From an uncultured Eubacteriales bacterium (GTDB taxonomy: Bacteria > Bacillota > Clostridia > Oscillospirales > Oscillospiraceae), in assembly GCA_900549475.1 (NCBI GenBank), contig UROF01000014.1, positions 1-58,591 of the forward strand: DNA of 58,591 nt, written 5' to 3'. Position numbers and translations under genes: made by a program. A model generated the notes under the pieces. It ran no database searches, was not told the origin of the DNA, and saw only the letters and a program-made list of their open reading frames with translations. Below, piece after piece: positions 8,701-16,541 of this stretch. Position 1 is the first letter of the stretch. Each line of letters opens with the position of its first letter.

Positions 8701-9099
8701 CCGCTGGGCAGGAGCCGTCTTTTGGAGGAGGCCCTCAGCGGTACACACCAGAAGCCGTCCCTGGCCCTGGGCCATCTCATAGAGGGCGCCGATCCGGGCC
8801 ATCTCCCACTGGCGGGAGGCCACGGCCCCGGAGCGGACAAACAGCTCCCGGGCGTAGAGCCGCAGAGCCGGGACCCCCAGCAGCGTCTCCAGGTCCCCGG
8901 CCAGGCGCCCTGCCTCCGTCTCATCAGCACAGACTACCACCAGAGGCCGGTCACCGGCATGGGCCAGGGCCGCGGCGATCTGGGCCTTGTGGACAGAGGA
9001 GAGTCCCGTCACCGCGGCGGGACAACCGCCCTGTTCCACGGCCTGCGCCAGAGACGCCGCCTCCGGGATCTCCAGCAGTTTTTTCAGCAGCAGCTCCAT
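5713..9099 (-). CDS. mfd: Transcription-repair coupling factor Mfd
   Basis: A 1128-residue DNA translocase that removes RNA polymerase stalled at DNA lesions and recruits UvrA. The N-terminal UvrB-like region is followed by the RNA-polymerase-interacting domain near 470-560 (PGDLVVHAHHGIGRFEG), then a RecG-like helicase core with Walker A GDVGYGKTE, DEEQRFGV Walker B, TATP-type motif SATPIPRTLNMAL, and QLHQLRGRIGRS motif VI, and a C-terminal TRCF domain. Length equals the family norm. The ATG at 9099 has GGAGG 6 bases upstream; an in-frame start 8 codons earlier lacks such a site. Its own promoter lies at 9234-9262. Confidence 0.98.
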   Translation of the reverse strand: MELLLKKLLEIPEAASLAQAVEQGGCPAAVTGLSSVHKAQIAAALAHAGDRPLVVVCADETEAGRLAGDLETLLGVPALRLYARELFVRSGAVASRQWEMARIGALYEMAQGQGRLLVCTAEGLLQKTAPAQRLLDSAITLELGGRWDLSDLTLRLASAGYSRCDQVEGVGQFALRGGILDVYSPLMEEPVRCEFFDDEIDSLGSFDTTTQRRTKNLPSALLLPATELLPDTEPVSAFGCLPSDTLICLCETGRITERVKGVLFQAKEDTESLLGAGEPNGDLIRLLLSQSEWLSELERFPVCMMEALPTSRYPLNPRTLLTINAKQLSAYGGSLDAAAGDLEHYRSAGFGALLLCGNAARARNLQRMLQERDLPAALDFEGESLPGPGEIRLAVGALSAGAEYPQLSLAILTEGQLTAAFDRKTTAKRPAKKDNRQKLLSYTDLTPGDLVVHAHHGIGRFEGMRKMPVDGVEKDYIKIAYAGGDSLYVPATQLDLVSKYIGGGGQDESRPMKLNKLGGTDWTKQKARAKAAAKDLAKGLIALYAERQRRPGFAFSPDSPWQREFEEAFDYAETDDQLRCIEEIKKDMERPVPMDRLLCGDVGYGKTEVALRAVMKCVLDGKQAAILVPTTVLAQQHFNTAVNRFRSFPVEIRVLSRFQTPGQARQILSDLRAGRVDLLIGTHKLLQKDIQFKDLGLLIVDEEQRFGVSHKEKLKEMARQVDVLTLSATPIPRTLNMALSGIRDMSTLEEPPHNRQPVQTYVVEHDWGMIADAMRREIDRGGQVYYLHNRVETIDLTASRIRKLLGEEVKVVVGHGKMSEQQLTSVMEQMVEGEAQVLVCTTIIETGIDIANVNTLIIEDADRMGLSQLHQLRGRIGRSSRRAYAYMTYRPGKILTEIASKRLTAIKEYVEFGSGFKIAMRDLEIRGAGNLLGPEQSGYMMSVGYDMYLQLLEDAVLEEQGGKKPVVTECAADLTVNANIPDRYVPSAEQRMDLYRRIAAIRSQEDAADLIDEMMDRYGDPPKSVYTLLDVALLRSAAAKAGISDIAQRGDKLRFLITDFAVEAIAKVCAMPKYRQRLHLAAGEKPSLTLTLRPKEPVLETALTLVEDLSLAAGEKKRENSRPEEKTT

Positions 9100-9233
9100 A
9101 GCCGCCTCCTTTCCCATCTGCAAAACATAAAAGAACGCAGGAAAAGGCCCACACCAGCCTCCAGGGGGAGGGGTGTGTGCCGCCGCCTGTCTTTCGTATC
9201 CATACTGTGAGGAGAAAAGCTCCGCGCTCTGTG

Positions 9234-9262
9234 ATGGTATCGGTTTTTCCCATCGTTGTCAA
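9234..9262 (-). promoter_or_regulatory. Promoter of mfd
   Basis: On the minus strand TTGACA (9262-9257), a 17-base spacer and TACCAT (9239-9234), leaving a leader of about 130 bases before mfd. Confidence 0.7.
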
Positions 9263-9294
9263 GGGGAAAACCGGGACTTTTTTGCCTGTGAAGC

Positions 9295-9336
9295 AGCAAA
9301 GGAGGGACTTTTCTCATGAAAAGCCCCTCCTTTGCT
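9295..9336 (-). other. Long inverted repeat after the small spoIIE-linked gene
   Basis: A 12-bp stem (AGCAAAGGAGGG with its complement) extended by a CTTTTC/GAAAAG inner stem starts at the last base of the stop codon of the minus-strand gene ending at 9336. It resembles a terminator but lacks a U-tract on either strand; it may still separate this operon from mfd. The rest of 9100-9335 holds only the mfd promoter and leader. Confidence 0.5.
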
Positions 9337-9611
9337 CACAGCAGGAAGGTGAATACCAGCCACACAGCCACCGCCGCCAGGGCCGCGGCGGCAAAGTAGC
9401 ACCAGCGGGGGATCCGCCGCCACAGAGGCGGACGGACCATCTGCCCTGCGGCATATCCCCGGGCAATGCGGCAGGCCTCGCCAAGGACCTGCTGGGGCGT
9501 CACGCCCTCCTTGGTGAGGGCGTCATTTCGGATGATGAAAATGGCCTGTTCAAAAAGCTTAGGGTCGGGGGAGTCTACAACGATCACGCGGCGGGAGATA
9601 CCTTTCACCAA
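9336..9611 (-). CDS. Small membrane-anchored protein of unknown function, linked to spoIIE
   Basis: A 91-residue protein with a soluble N-terminal part (RRVIVVDSPDPKLFEQAIF, then a VTPQQVLGEACRIARGY helix) and one C-terminal transmembrane helix (about 68-90), giving a tail-anchored layout. I start it at the TTG at 9611 because AAAGGAG lies 9 bases upstream; an in-frame ATG at 9659 would add 16 residues overlapping no ribosome site. It follows spoIIE by about 70 bases in the same direction and ends at an inverted repeat. I do not recognise the family. Position suggests a role in or near sporulation, which is inference only. Confidence 0.66.
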   Translation of the reverse strand: MVKGISRRVIVVDSPDPKLFEQAIFIIRNDALTKEGVTPQQVLGEACRIARGYAAGQMVRPPLWRRIPRWCYFAAAALAAVAVWLVFTFLL

Positions 9612-9680
9612 GGGGCACCGCTCCTTTCTGTCCGGAAAAATACGGGTTTCCTTTCCCATTGTTTCCCGGCAGAGGGCGGT

Positions 9681-11309
9681 TTATACGGCCCTCGCCTGTC
9701 GTTTTCCCCGATTCTGAGGCGGCAGACACAGGCACAGGGCGCTGCAGTCGTCATCACCATGGCGGCGCTGTCGGCACTCCCGCAGCACCAGGGACACCAG
9801 CACATTGGGATCGTCTCCCTGCCAGCCTGCCAGCAGATCCTGAAGCCATTTGTCGTCACTGCTGTCGGCTACGCCGTCGCTGACCATGAGGACGAAGGTA
9901 TTTTCCTCCAGAGGGAAGCGGGTCTCCGGGGTGGGGGAGGCGGCGTCCTGGAGCCCGGCAGGCAGGGCGCTGCCGGTGATGCGGCGGACGGTGCCCTGGC
10001 GCTTGATGTAGGTGGGGGCGGCGCCGTACTTGTAGAGGGCCGCCTGGTAGTCGGTGAGATCTACGGTGAGAAGGTCGATGGTGGTGAAGCTGCCCTGCTC
10101 GTCGCTGCGGATGTTCAGCGCGGCGTTGATGGTCCGAAGGGCCGCCCCCGCCTCGATGCCGGAGCGGAGAAACTGCTCTGTCAGCCGCAATGTCAGCTGA
10201 CTCTCCCGCCGGGCCTCCCGGCCGCTGCCCATACCGTCGGAGAGGAGCAGGCACAGGGTACTGCCGTCGGACTTGAAGTAGGTGACACTGTCGCCGCAGA
10301 CCCTTTGGCCCTCCTTGGGGGTGGAACCCATGGCCACATCCCAGGCCAGGGTGTTCCCCTCCTCCGCCTGCTGGTCCGGGGCGGCCATGGCCTGGGCCAC
10401 CAGCTCCGAAAGCTGGGCATACTGACCCCGGGTCCGCTGCCGCTCCGCCTCCAGCTGGCGGCGGTACTGCCGCCGCAGCAGCAGGGCCGTCACCTCCGTG
10501 CTGATAGCGGACACCAGCTGAGGAAAGTGGATGCAGCGGCTGGCAAAATAGGGGGCAAAGTCCCCGCTCTCCGCCCGGCCCCGCTCCAGGATAGCGGGGG
10601 TGGCGTCGTTGAATGCATTGAACGTGGCGATGTACTCCTTGTTCCAGCACAGATCCCGCAGGGCGCAGCCCCGGCATACCACCTCCGCCGCCCGGTCAAA
10701 GACCACGGCGGGATTCTCCTCCTTTTTGGGCGCGGTACCACTGCTGAAGGTGTCGCAGAGGGACCGCAGGGCGTCGGCAGAAAGCTTCAGCCGTTCCCGC
10801 AGGCCCTCCGGCTCACGGGATTCACGGGGTGCCTGCCGCCGGGGAATGGCAGTCTGCCGCAGGAGAAGGGAGCAGTAGTGGGCCAGCAGTCCCGCCAGAG
10901 CGGTACAGGCCAGCAGCCGCAGCAGGGAATCCGCACTCAGGCCCATCTGCAGGGCATAGGCCAGTTCCACCGCCACCGTAGCCCCCACAGCGGTGAGGGG
11001 ACGGAAGAGGGGGTGCTGAAACCACACCGTATCCCGAAAGGCGGAGAGCACCGCGCTCTCCAGCACCAATATACCGCAGCAGCGCAGGGCGGAGCCAAAG
11101 CCCAGAAAGGCAAAACTCCCCAATATGCCGCCGCACAGAGCGGCCAGGGCGTTTTGTCCCGGCCGGCAGGCCGCGAGGAATCCCGCCGCCAGGGGGGCGC
11201 GCCCCTCCAGCGAGCAGGCCACAGAGAAAAATCCCGCCGCCAGATACCCGGCCAGGCGGAGAAGCCGCCCTCCTTTGGGCCGCTCCCATATGATACCGCC
11301 GATCTTCAT
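9681..11309 (-). CDS. spoIIE: Stage II sporulation protein E (SpoIIE) phosphatase
   Basis: A 542-residue PP2C-type phosphatase that dephosphorylates SpoIIAA to activate sigma-F in the forespore and works at the polar septum. N-terminal residues about 15-165 contain roughly five hydrophobic segments; a central region (about 165-340) has the CxxC-containing CRGCALRDLCW patch typical of SpoIIE; the C-terminal PP2C domain carries GDSVTYF, LLLSDGMGSGREARRES, and the metal-binding VSDGVAD and DDDCSAL motifs. Bacillus SpoIIE is about 827 residues with ten membrane spans, so the membrane domain here is clearly shorter. The ATG is taken at 11309; a small tail-anchored gene follows. Confidence 0.93.
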   Translation of the reverse strand: MKIGGIIWERPKGGRLLRLAGYLAAGFFSVACSLEGRAPLAAGFLAACRPGQNALAALCGGILGSFAFLGFGSALRCCGILVLESAVLSAFRDTVWFQHPLFRPLTAVGATVAVELAYALQMGLSADSLLRLLACTALAGLLAHYCSLLLRQTAIPRRQAPRESREPEGLRERLKLSADALRSLCDTFSSGTAPKKEENPAVVFDRAAEVVCRGCALRDLCWNKEYIATFNAFNDATPAILERGRAESGDFAPYFASRCIHFPQLVSAISTEVTALLLRRQYRRQLEAERQRTRGQYAQLSELVAQAMAAPDQQAEEGNTLAWDVAMGSTPKEGQRVCGDSVTYFKSDGSTLCLLLSDGMGSGREARRESQLTLRLTEQFLRSGIEAGAALRTINAALNIRSDEQGSFTTIDLLTVDLTDYQAALYKYGAAPTYIKRQGTVRRITGSALPAGLQDAASPTPETRFPLEENTFVLMVSDGVADSSDDKWLQDLLAGWQGDDPNVLVSLVLRECRQRRHGDDDCSALCLCLPPQNRGKRQARAV

Positions 11310-11404
11310 AGCTTGTCCCCTTCCACGGATGGTCTGGCCACCATTGTAACAGGGTCAGGCGGAAAAGCCTGTCGGGAAATAGCCGGGAAAAACCAGCCCT
11401 CTTC

Positions 11405-11433
11405 TTGCCACCGGGCACACTTTCCGCTACAAT
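11405..11433 (+). promoter_or_regulatory. Promoter of the radical SAM gene
   Basis: TTGCCA (11405-11410), 17-base spacer, TACAAT (11428-11433), about 45 bases upstream of the start codon. It lies in the 167-base divergent gap with spoIIE. Confidence 0.72.
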
Positions 11434-11476
11434 AGAAAAAAACCCAGGCGGCCTCCGCCGGAAGGAGCAAAACCAT

Positions 11477-12352
11477 ATGACCATGATCTGTACCCTCTGT
11501 CCCCGGCGCTGCGGCGCGGTGCGGACCGAGGAGCGGGGAGAGGGCTTCTGCGGCATGCCCGCCACGCCGGTGGTGGCCCGGGCCGCCCTCCACTACTGGG
11601 AGGAGCCTGCCATCAGCGGCACCAAAGGCAGCGGCACCGTATTTTTTTCCGGGTGCGTCCTGCGGTGTGTATTCTGCCAGAATGGCTCCATCAGCCGGGA
11701 AAATTACGGAAAAGCCGTCACGGCAGCCCGCCTGCGTGAGATCTTTGAGGAGCTCATTGCCCAGGGCGCCCATAATATTAACTTGGTAAGCCCCACCCCC
11801 TATGTCCCCGCCATCCGGGAGGCCCTGAAAGAGCCTTTGCTGGTGCCGGTGGTGTGGAACACCGGGGGATATGAGCGAGTGGAGACTCTCCGAAGTCTGG
11901 AAGGGAAGGTACAGATTTGGCTTCCTGACCTGAAATATGACGACAGCGCCCTCGCCCAGCGGTACAGCGGCGCGGCGGACTACTTTCCCGTGGCCACCGC
12001 CGCTATCGAGGAGATGTACCGCCAGGTGGGGGACTATGTGCTGGAGGATGGCCTTCTCCGCCGGGGGGTGGTGATCCGTCACCTGCTGCTGCCCGGGGCC
12101 CTGGACAACGCCAAAGCGGTGATGGACTGGGTGGCGGAGCACTTCCGGCCTGGACAGGTGCTCTTCTCCCTCATGTCCCAGTACACCCCTCAGCCGGGAG
12201 CGGAGGGCCTGCTGCGCCGCCGGGTCACCGGGGCGGAGTACCGCGCCGCCCTCCAGTACATGGAAAACCTGGGCATTGTGGACGGCTACTGCCAGGACTC
12301 CTCCTCCGCCAAGGAGGAATACACCCCGCCCTTCGACCTGACGGGGGTATAA
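11477..12352 (+). CDS. Radical SAM protein, pyruvate formate-lyase activase-like (PflX type)
   Basis: A 291-residue iron-sulfur enzyme. The N-terminus MTMICTLCPRRCGA carries a CxxCxxxC-like pattern as in the auxiliary motif of this group. The radical SAM cluster motif CVLRCVFCQN (CxxxCxxC) is at about 64-73, followed by a barrel with NLVSPTPYVPAI and WNTGGYE segments. Proteins of this type are glycyl-radical-enzyme-activase homologues whose substrates are mostly unknown; no glycyl radical enzyme is in the window. The ATG at 11477 has AAGGAG 9 bases upstream and matches the family N-terminus; an in-frame start 24 codons earlier overlaps the promoter. It probably forms a unit with the following reductase, 54 bases away. 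Confidence 0.88.
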   Translation: MTMICTLCPRRCGAVRTEERGEGFCGMPATPVVARAALHYWEEPAISGTKGSGTVFFSGCVLRCVFCQNGSISRENYGKAVTAARLREIFEELIAQGAHNINLVSPTPYVPAIREALKEPLLVPVVWNTGGYERVETLRSLEGKVQIWLPDLKYDDSALAQRYSGAADYFPVATAAIEEMYRQVGDYVLEDGLLRRGVVIRHLLLPGALDNAKAVMDWVAEHFRPGQVLFSLMSQYTPQPGAEGLLRRRVTGAEYRAALQYMENLGIVDGYCQDSSSAKEEYTPPFDLTGV

Positions 12353-12406
12353 TTGCACGCGGCTGCCTGACAGGCTGACCAGAAAACATACAAGGAGTAT
12401 CGGATT

Positions 12407-13012
12407 ATGGAAGACCTTCTCTTTATCAACGCCTGCGTGCGGGGCCAGAAGTCCCGTACCCTGCAGCTGGCCCGCCGGTTTCTGGGGGCCTGGCAGCATG
12501 CACATCCGGAGGCCGTGATCACAGAGCGGGACCTCTGCCGGGACCGTCTCTCTCCTCAGTATCCGGAGGTACTGGAGGAACGGGACGCCCTGTGGAGCGC
12601 CGGCAAGCTGGACGATCCTCTGTTCCAGCCTGCCCGGCAGTTCGCCGCTGCCGGCCGGATCGTCATTGCCGCCCCCTTCTGGGACCTGTCCTTTCCCGCC
12701 ATATTGAAGATCTATCTGGAGCGGATCTCCGTGACCAACATCACCTTCGGCTATGACGACCTGGGCCGCAGTGTTGGGCTGTGCAAAGCCGACAAGCTGC
12801 TGCTTATCACCACCCGGGGCGGAGACTTTTCCATACCGGAGATCTCCTGGATGGAGATGGGGGCCCGGCAGCTGGAGGCTCTGTGCGCCATGTACGGCAT
12901 CCCCTCCTTCCAGTGTCTCACCGCCCAGGGGCTGGACGACATCCGCAACGACAAGGAGGCCATTCTGGCCCAGGCCATGGACCAGGCAGAGAAACTGGCA
13001 GAAACCTTCTGA
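12407..13012 (+). CDS. Flavodoxin-fold NAD(P)H oxidoreductase (azoreductase-like)
   Basis: A 201-residue flavoprotein of the Flavodoxin_2 family (NQO/AzoR type). The FMN-phosphate loop is INACVRGQKSRTLQLAR (about 7-23), the AAPFWDLSFPAILKIYLERI segment (about 88-107) matches the family's isoalloxazine-binding region, and TTRGGDFS (about 130) is the third flavin contact. It should reduce quinones, azo compounds or nitro groups with NAD(P)H in the cytoplasm. AAGGAG is upstream of the ATG. It follows the radical SAM gene and ends at a bidirectional terminator. Confidence 0.88.
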   Translation: MEDLLFINACVRGQKSRTLQLARRFLGAWQHAHPEAVITERDLCRDRLSPQYPEVLEERDALWSAGKLDDPLFQPARQFAAAGRIVIAAPFWDLSFPAILKIYLERISVTNITFGYDDLGRSVGLCKADKLLLITTRGGDFSIPEISWMEMGARQLEALCAMYGIPSFQCLTAQGLDDIRNDKEAILAQAMDQAEKLAETF

Positions 13013-13029
13013 TATCGGCTATGAAAAAA

Positions 13030-13062
13030 CCCGCCCCGGAGTGCTGTGCACTCCGGGGCGGG
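13030..13062. terminator. Bidirectional terminator
   Basis: A 15-bp perfect stem (CCCGCCCCGGAGTGC with its complement), 3-base loop, six A residues on the left and a TCCTGTTTTGTTT run on the right. It serves both the reductase gene and the convergent SLH-protein gene. Confidence 0.88.
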
Positions 13063-13087
13063 TCCTGTTTTGTTTACACCTGCGCTA

Positions 13088-15343
13088 TCAGGGCATGGTC
13101 GCCAGGACCTTGCACACGGCGGCGCGGGTCATAGTGCCGTTGGGGTCCAGCTTCCCGTCGCTGCCGCCGATGACGCCCAGAGCCACCATGGTCTGGAAGT
13201 GCTCCACGGCGTAGGGCGGTACAGAGGCGGCATCAGAGAACCCAGACAGGTCGGCGGGGGTCACGCCCTCATAGGTCTGCATCCGGCCCAGCATGGTCAC
13301 CGCCTCGGCACGGGTCAAAGTGCCGTCCGGGTTAAAGACCTGCTGGCCATTGACAGTGGAGCCGCCCACGATGCCCAGGGCATACATGGCCCGTACCGCA
13401 TCGGCAGCCCAGGAATCCACCTGATCCATATCGGCAAAGGGGACTTCCACCGCAGCATAATCAGCCGTATTGATACCCATGTACCGGCTGAGCAGCACGG
13501 CAAACTCCTCGCGGGTCACGCCCCGGTCAGGGTAGGCATAGAGCTTGCCGTCCACCGTTACGCCCGTAAGGATCCCCTGGTAGTAGAGGGAGGTCAGATA
13601 GGTGCTGCCCCAGTGTCCCTCGGTATCCACAAAGGGAGATTTTCCGTCAATGGTCAGGGGGATCGTCACCGTAGAGGTACCCTTGGTCACCGTGATATAC
13701 CCCTTGCCCTCGGTGAAGCCCGCCTGGAGGACGCCGTTCTGATCAATGGTGCCCAGGGACGGGTCTACGCTCCAGGTAAAGTCGGAAGGTACCGTCTCCA
13801 GTTCCATATGATTATAGATCACAGATACCGACAGCTCCGCCGTAGCCCCCGGCGTCAGCGTCAGGGAGGAAATATTGGAGCCGCCCCGCTGTATCGTCAT
13901 GCTGTCGGGGCTGTCGATGGCCAGGATATCCACCGACGCCGTCAAGCCGCTGGCAGAGGTGGCAGTGACCGTCACCACGCCGCCCTGGGCGGGAGCAATG
14001 AACGTATTGCCCTGGATCTGGCCGTTGGAGGCGGTGAGGGTCACAGGTTCACTCATGGGGAAATAGGCGCTGTCCACCACATTGGCAGTCAGCTCCACGG
14101 TATGTCCGGCAAGGACCACCGGAGCATCTGCGGAGAGATAGACATGGTGGGGGATATTGGTGGGCATACCGCTGGCCAGGAGGAAGAGGTGGTTACTTAC
14201 CTTCCGCTGGCTGCCGTCACTGGGGGAATTGATCAGCTGGGTCACAGTGCTGTCAGGAGTGGAGGCGGTCATGGTGGTGGAACCGCCGCCGTCCAGGCAG
14301 ATGGCGGTAACACAGCCCAGCTCCGCCATCCGCTGGGCCAGAACGTTCAGGGAGGAACCCATGCTGTAGTCGCTCTGGCGGCCATCCACTGTGTACAGGA
14401 CCACCTCACCGGTGGCCTTCAGGCCGATAGCGGTACGGGGGGCATTGCCCGCGCTGAAGCCGCTCTGGGCTACGCCGTTGTCCACCAGCAGGTACAGGCC
14501 GCCAATGGCCTCGGTCACGCCCATCCACTGGGGATCGGCGGTAAAGCTGACGGTAAAGGTCTCGCCGGGCACCATGGCACGCAGCATGGTGAGGCCCTGG
14601 GTATAGCCTGTCAGGGAGGTGGTAAGGACCACCTGGTTCTCGCCGATGGCCAGCGCAGAGGTGTCCTCCACTACCTGGTCCACCCGCAGCATCATCTCGC
14701 CGCCGATGGTGGCGCTGCCGGAAAGGATCGTTGCCACCACACTGACGCCGGCGGTGGTGGTGCCGGTGGTATGGTCATTGCGGTAATCATAGGTCAGCAT
14801 CGTAACGCCCCCGTTTTCCACCCGGGGCTTGTTGATGGCCGCGAGAGACAGGGTCTGGCCCCGGCTGTTCAGGGTGATCTGAAGGTGGGGACTGCCCATG
14901 ACAGCGGAGCCGTCGGAACGGAAGCCTACCGCGTAATAGTTGGAAGAACCGGACAGGATCTCTCCGCCGGACACCAGCAGTCCCAGGGGATAGCCGGTGG
15001 AAGTGTCATAAAAATCGCCGTTGATGGAGCCTACTACCCGGTAACCCTGGGCTTCATACTCCTTTACGGCGGTACTGGCAGTCAGCCGGTCACAGACAGA
15101 GTTGCCATAAGACGCTACCGCCATCACCTGCTGGCCAGGGGTATAGGTAATGTAATACTCGTGGCGCAGCTGAGAATAGTAGGTGCTCCAATAGATATTG
15201 TCGCTGAGGGTGACACCGTCGTGAAGGGCGGTATCCTGCAGCCAGACCTCGTTGCCGTAGGCTTCCGAGGTGGCCAGTGCGGTGACGGGGGCCAAAGCAA
15301 GTACCAGGGCCACCGCCAGGATCAGGGAAAGTGCTCTCTTCAT
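13088..15343 (-). CDS. Secreted phosphodiester glycosidase (NAGPA) domain protein with SLH anchors
   Basis: A 751-residue exported surface protein. A signal peptide (MKRALSLILAVALVLALAPVTALA, cut after about 24) precedes a NAGPA-type domain (about 60-390) with SINGDFYD, RTAIGL and the AICLDGGGSTTM core typical of phosphodiester glycosidase/exopolysaccharide-related proteins. One or two Ig-like beta regions (about 400-560) follow, then three SLH repeats (about 565-751: VDTEGHW..., FADMDQV..., FSDAASV..., each with a TREE/TRAE/TRAA-type motif) that bind pyruvylated cell-wall polymer. A role in trimming sugar-phosphodiester polymers at the cell surface is inferred. GGAGATC precedes the ATG; a TGCTATAGT extended -10 lies about 50 bases upstream. 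Confidence 0.87.
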   Translation of the reverse strand: MKRALSLILAVALVLALAPVTALATSEAYGNEVWLQDTALHDGVTLSDNIYWSTYYSQLRHEYYITYTPGQQVMAVASYGNSVCDRLTASTAVKEYEAQGYRVVGSINGDFYDTSTGYPLGLLVSGGEILSGSSNYYAVGFRSDGSAVMGSPHLQITLNSRGQTLSLAAINKPRVENGGVTMLTYDYRNDHTTGTTTAGVSVVATILSGSATIGGEMMLRVDQVVEDTSALAIGENQVVLTTSLTGYTQGLTMLRAMVPGETFTVSFTADPQWMGVTEAIGGLYLLVDNGVAQSGFSAGNAPRTAIGLKATGEVVLYTVDGRQSDYSMGSSLNVLAQRMAELGCVTAICLDGGGSTTMTASTPDSTVTQLINSPSDGSQRKVSNHLFLLASGMPTNIPHHVYLSADAPVVLAGHTVELTANVVDSAYFPMSEPVTLTASNGQIQGNTFIAPAQGGVVTVTATSASGLTASVDILAIDSPDSMTIQRGGSNISSLTLTPGATAELSVSVIYNHMELETVPSDFTWSVDPSLGTIDQNGVLQAGFTEGKGYITVTKGTSTVTIPLTIDGKSPFVDTEGHWGSTYLTSLYYQGILTGVTVDGKLYAYPDRGVTREEFAVLLSRYMGINTADYAAVEVPFADMDQVDSWAADAVRAMYALGIVGGSTVNGQQVFNPDGTLTRAEAVTMLGRMQTYEGVTPADLSGFSDAASVPPYAVEHFQTMVALGVIGGSDGKLDPNGTMTRAAVCKVLATMP

Positions 15344-15472
15344 TGGGATCTCCTTTTCTGCTTGTCCATAAGCGCGGGTGACATAATAACAACAGACCTA
15401 CTATAGCACAGCTTCTTGGAAAAGTCCACCTTTGACCGGTGGAAAACTTTCCCCGTCTCCTCCGGCCCGGCT

Positions 15473-15501
15473 TGAAAATCCCCTCCTCCCCATGCTATAA
15501 T
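15473..15501 (+). promoter_or_regulatory. Promoter of the uridine phosphorylase gene
   Basis: TTGAAA (15473-15478), 17-base spacer, TATAAT (15496-15501) with an extended ATGC-TATAAT. The gap to the start codon at 15594 gives a leader of about 85 bases. Confidence 0.8.
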
Positions 15502-15593
15502 CATACTATTCTTTACCAATAATCGGTCAATCAACGTCTGCTTCCAGCAGGCGGCAGGACAGCGGTGGTCGCATCGCAGAACAGGAGGAATTT

Positions 15594-16364
15594 ATGCAGC
15601 AGCTGGAAAAACAATACCATATCAACTGTGCCCCCGGCGATGTAGGACGGTACTGTATCCTGCCGGGAGATCCGGGCCGGTGCGCATCCATCGCCGCCCT
15701 TTTTGACGATGCCTCCCTGGTCAGTCAGAACCGGGAATATACGGTATATACCGGCACGCTCCTGGGGGAAAAGGTCTCTGTATGCTCCACCGGTATCGGC
15801 GGTCCCTCCGCTGCTATCGCCATGGAGGAACTGACCGCCATCGGCGCCGACACCTTTATCCGGGTGGGCACCTGCGGCGGCATTGACCTGGAGGTGCAGT
15901 CCGGCGACATCGTGGTGGCTACCGGCGCTATCCGCTTTGAAGGCACCAGCCGGGAGTACGCCCCCATCGAGTTCCCCGCTGTAGCAGATTTCGGCATTAC
16001 CGCCGCCCTGGCAGAAGCCGCCAAAGCCATGGGCAAGACCTGCCACACAGGTGTGGTCCAGTGCAAGGACAGCTTCTACGGCCAGCACAGCCCCGCCCGG
16101 ATGCCGGTGAGCTATGAGCTGCTCAACAAGTGGGAGGCCTGGAAACGCCTGGGCGTCAAGGCCAGTGAGATGGAATCCGCCGCTCTGTTTGTGGTCGCCG
16201 CCGCGCTCCATGTCCGCTGCGGCAGCTGCTTCCATGTGGTGTGGAACCAGGAGCGGGAGGCCGCCGGCCTGGATCAGAACATGAGCGAGGATACCAGCGC
16301 CGCCGTCAGAGTGGGCGTGGAGGCACTGAAACTCCTGATCCAGCAGGATCGGGCGCATTCCTGA
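15594..16364 (+). CDS. udp: Nucleoside phosphorylase, uridine phosphorylase type
   Basis: A 256-residue cytosolic enzyme of the PNP/UDP family I that splits uridine with phosphate to uracil and ribose-1-phosphate. Seen: ILPGDPGR at about 22-29 (phosphate site), STGIGGPSAAIAMEEL (about 64-79), RVGTCGGID (about 90), and the EMESAALF stretch near 193-200 with ribose-binding Met-Glu. Substrate specificity within the family (uridine versus purine nucleosides) rests on overall resemblance. AGGAGG is 6 bases before the ATG. Divergent from the SLH-protein gene. Confidence 0.88.
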   Translation: MQQLEKQYHINCAPGDVGRYCILPGDPGRCASIAALFDDASLVSQNREYTVYTGTLLGEKVSVCSTGIGGPSAAIAMEELTAIGADTFIRVGTCGGIDLEVQSGDIVVATGAIRFEGTSREYAPIEFPAVADFGITAALAEAAKAMGKTCHTGVVQCKDSFYGQHSPARMPVSYELLNKWEAWKRLGVKASEMESAALFVVAAALHVRCGSCFHVVWNQEREAAGLDQNMSEDTSAAVRVGVEALKLLIQQDRAHS

Positions 16365-16420
16365 TATCTCCTGCGCTCCACGAAAGTTCCTATTTCCCGC
16401 CCATCTGTCAGAAAAATAGA

Positions 16421-16449
16421 TTGCATCCGCCCTGAGGCCATGGTAAAAT
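16421..16449 (+). promoter_or_regulatory. Promoter of the parvulin lipoprotein gene
   Basis: TTGCAT (16421-16426), 17-base spacer, TAAAAT (16444-16449), about 90 bases before the start. Confidence 0.72.
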
Positions 16450-16541
16450 ATAAAGTTGTGACGTGTTTTCGGCCCGGCAGTGAGATGCAGCCAGCACCGG
16501 AACATGGGCGGAATAACTGAAAACAAGTGAGGAACCTGTGC

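Noticed and set aside
9177..11435. 752-codon plus-strand open frame opposite spoIIE
   Set aside because: No plausible start signal or protein family; the minus frame encodes intact PP2C phosphatase motifs.
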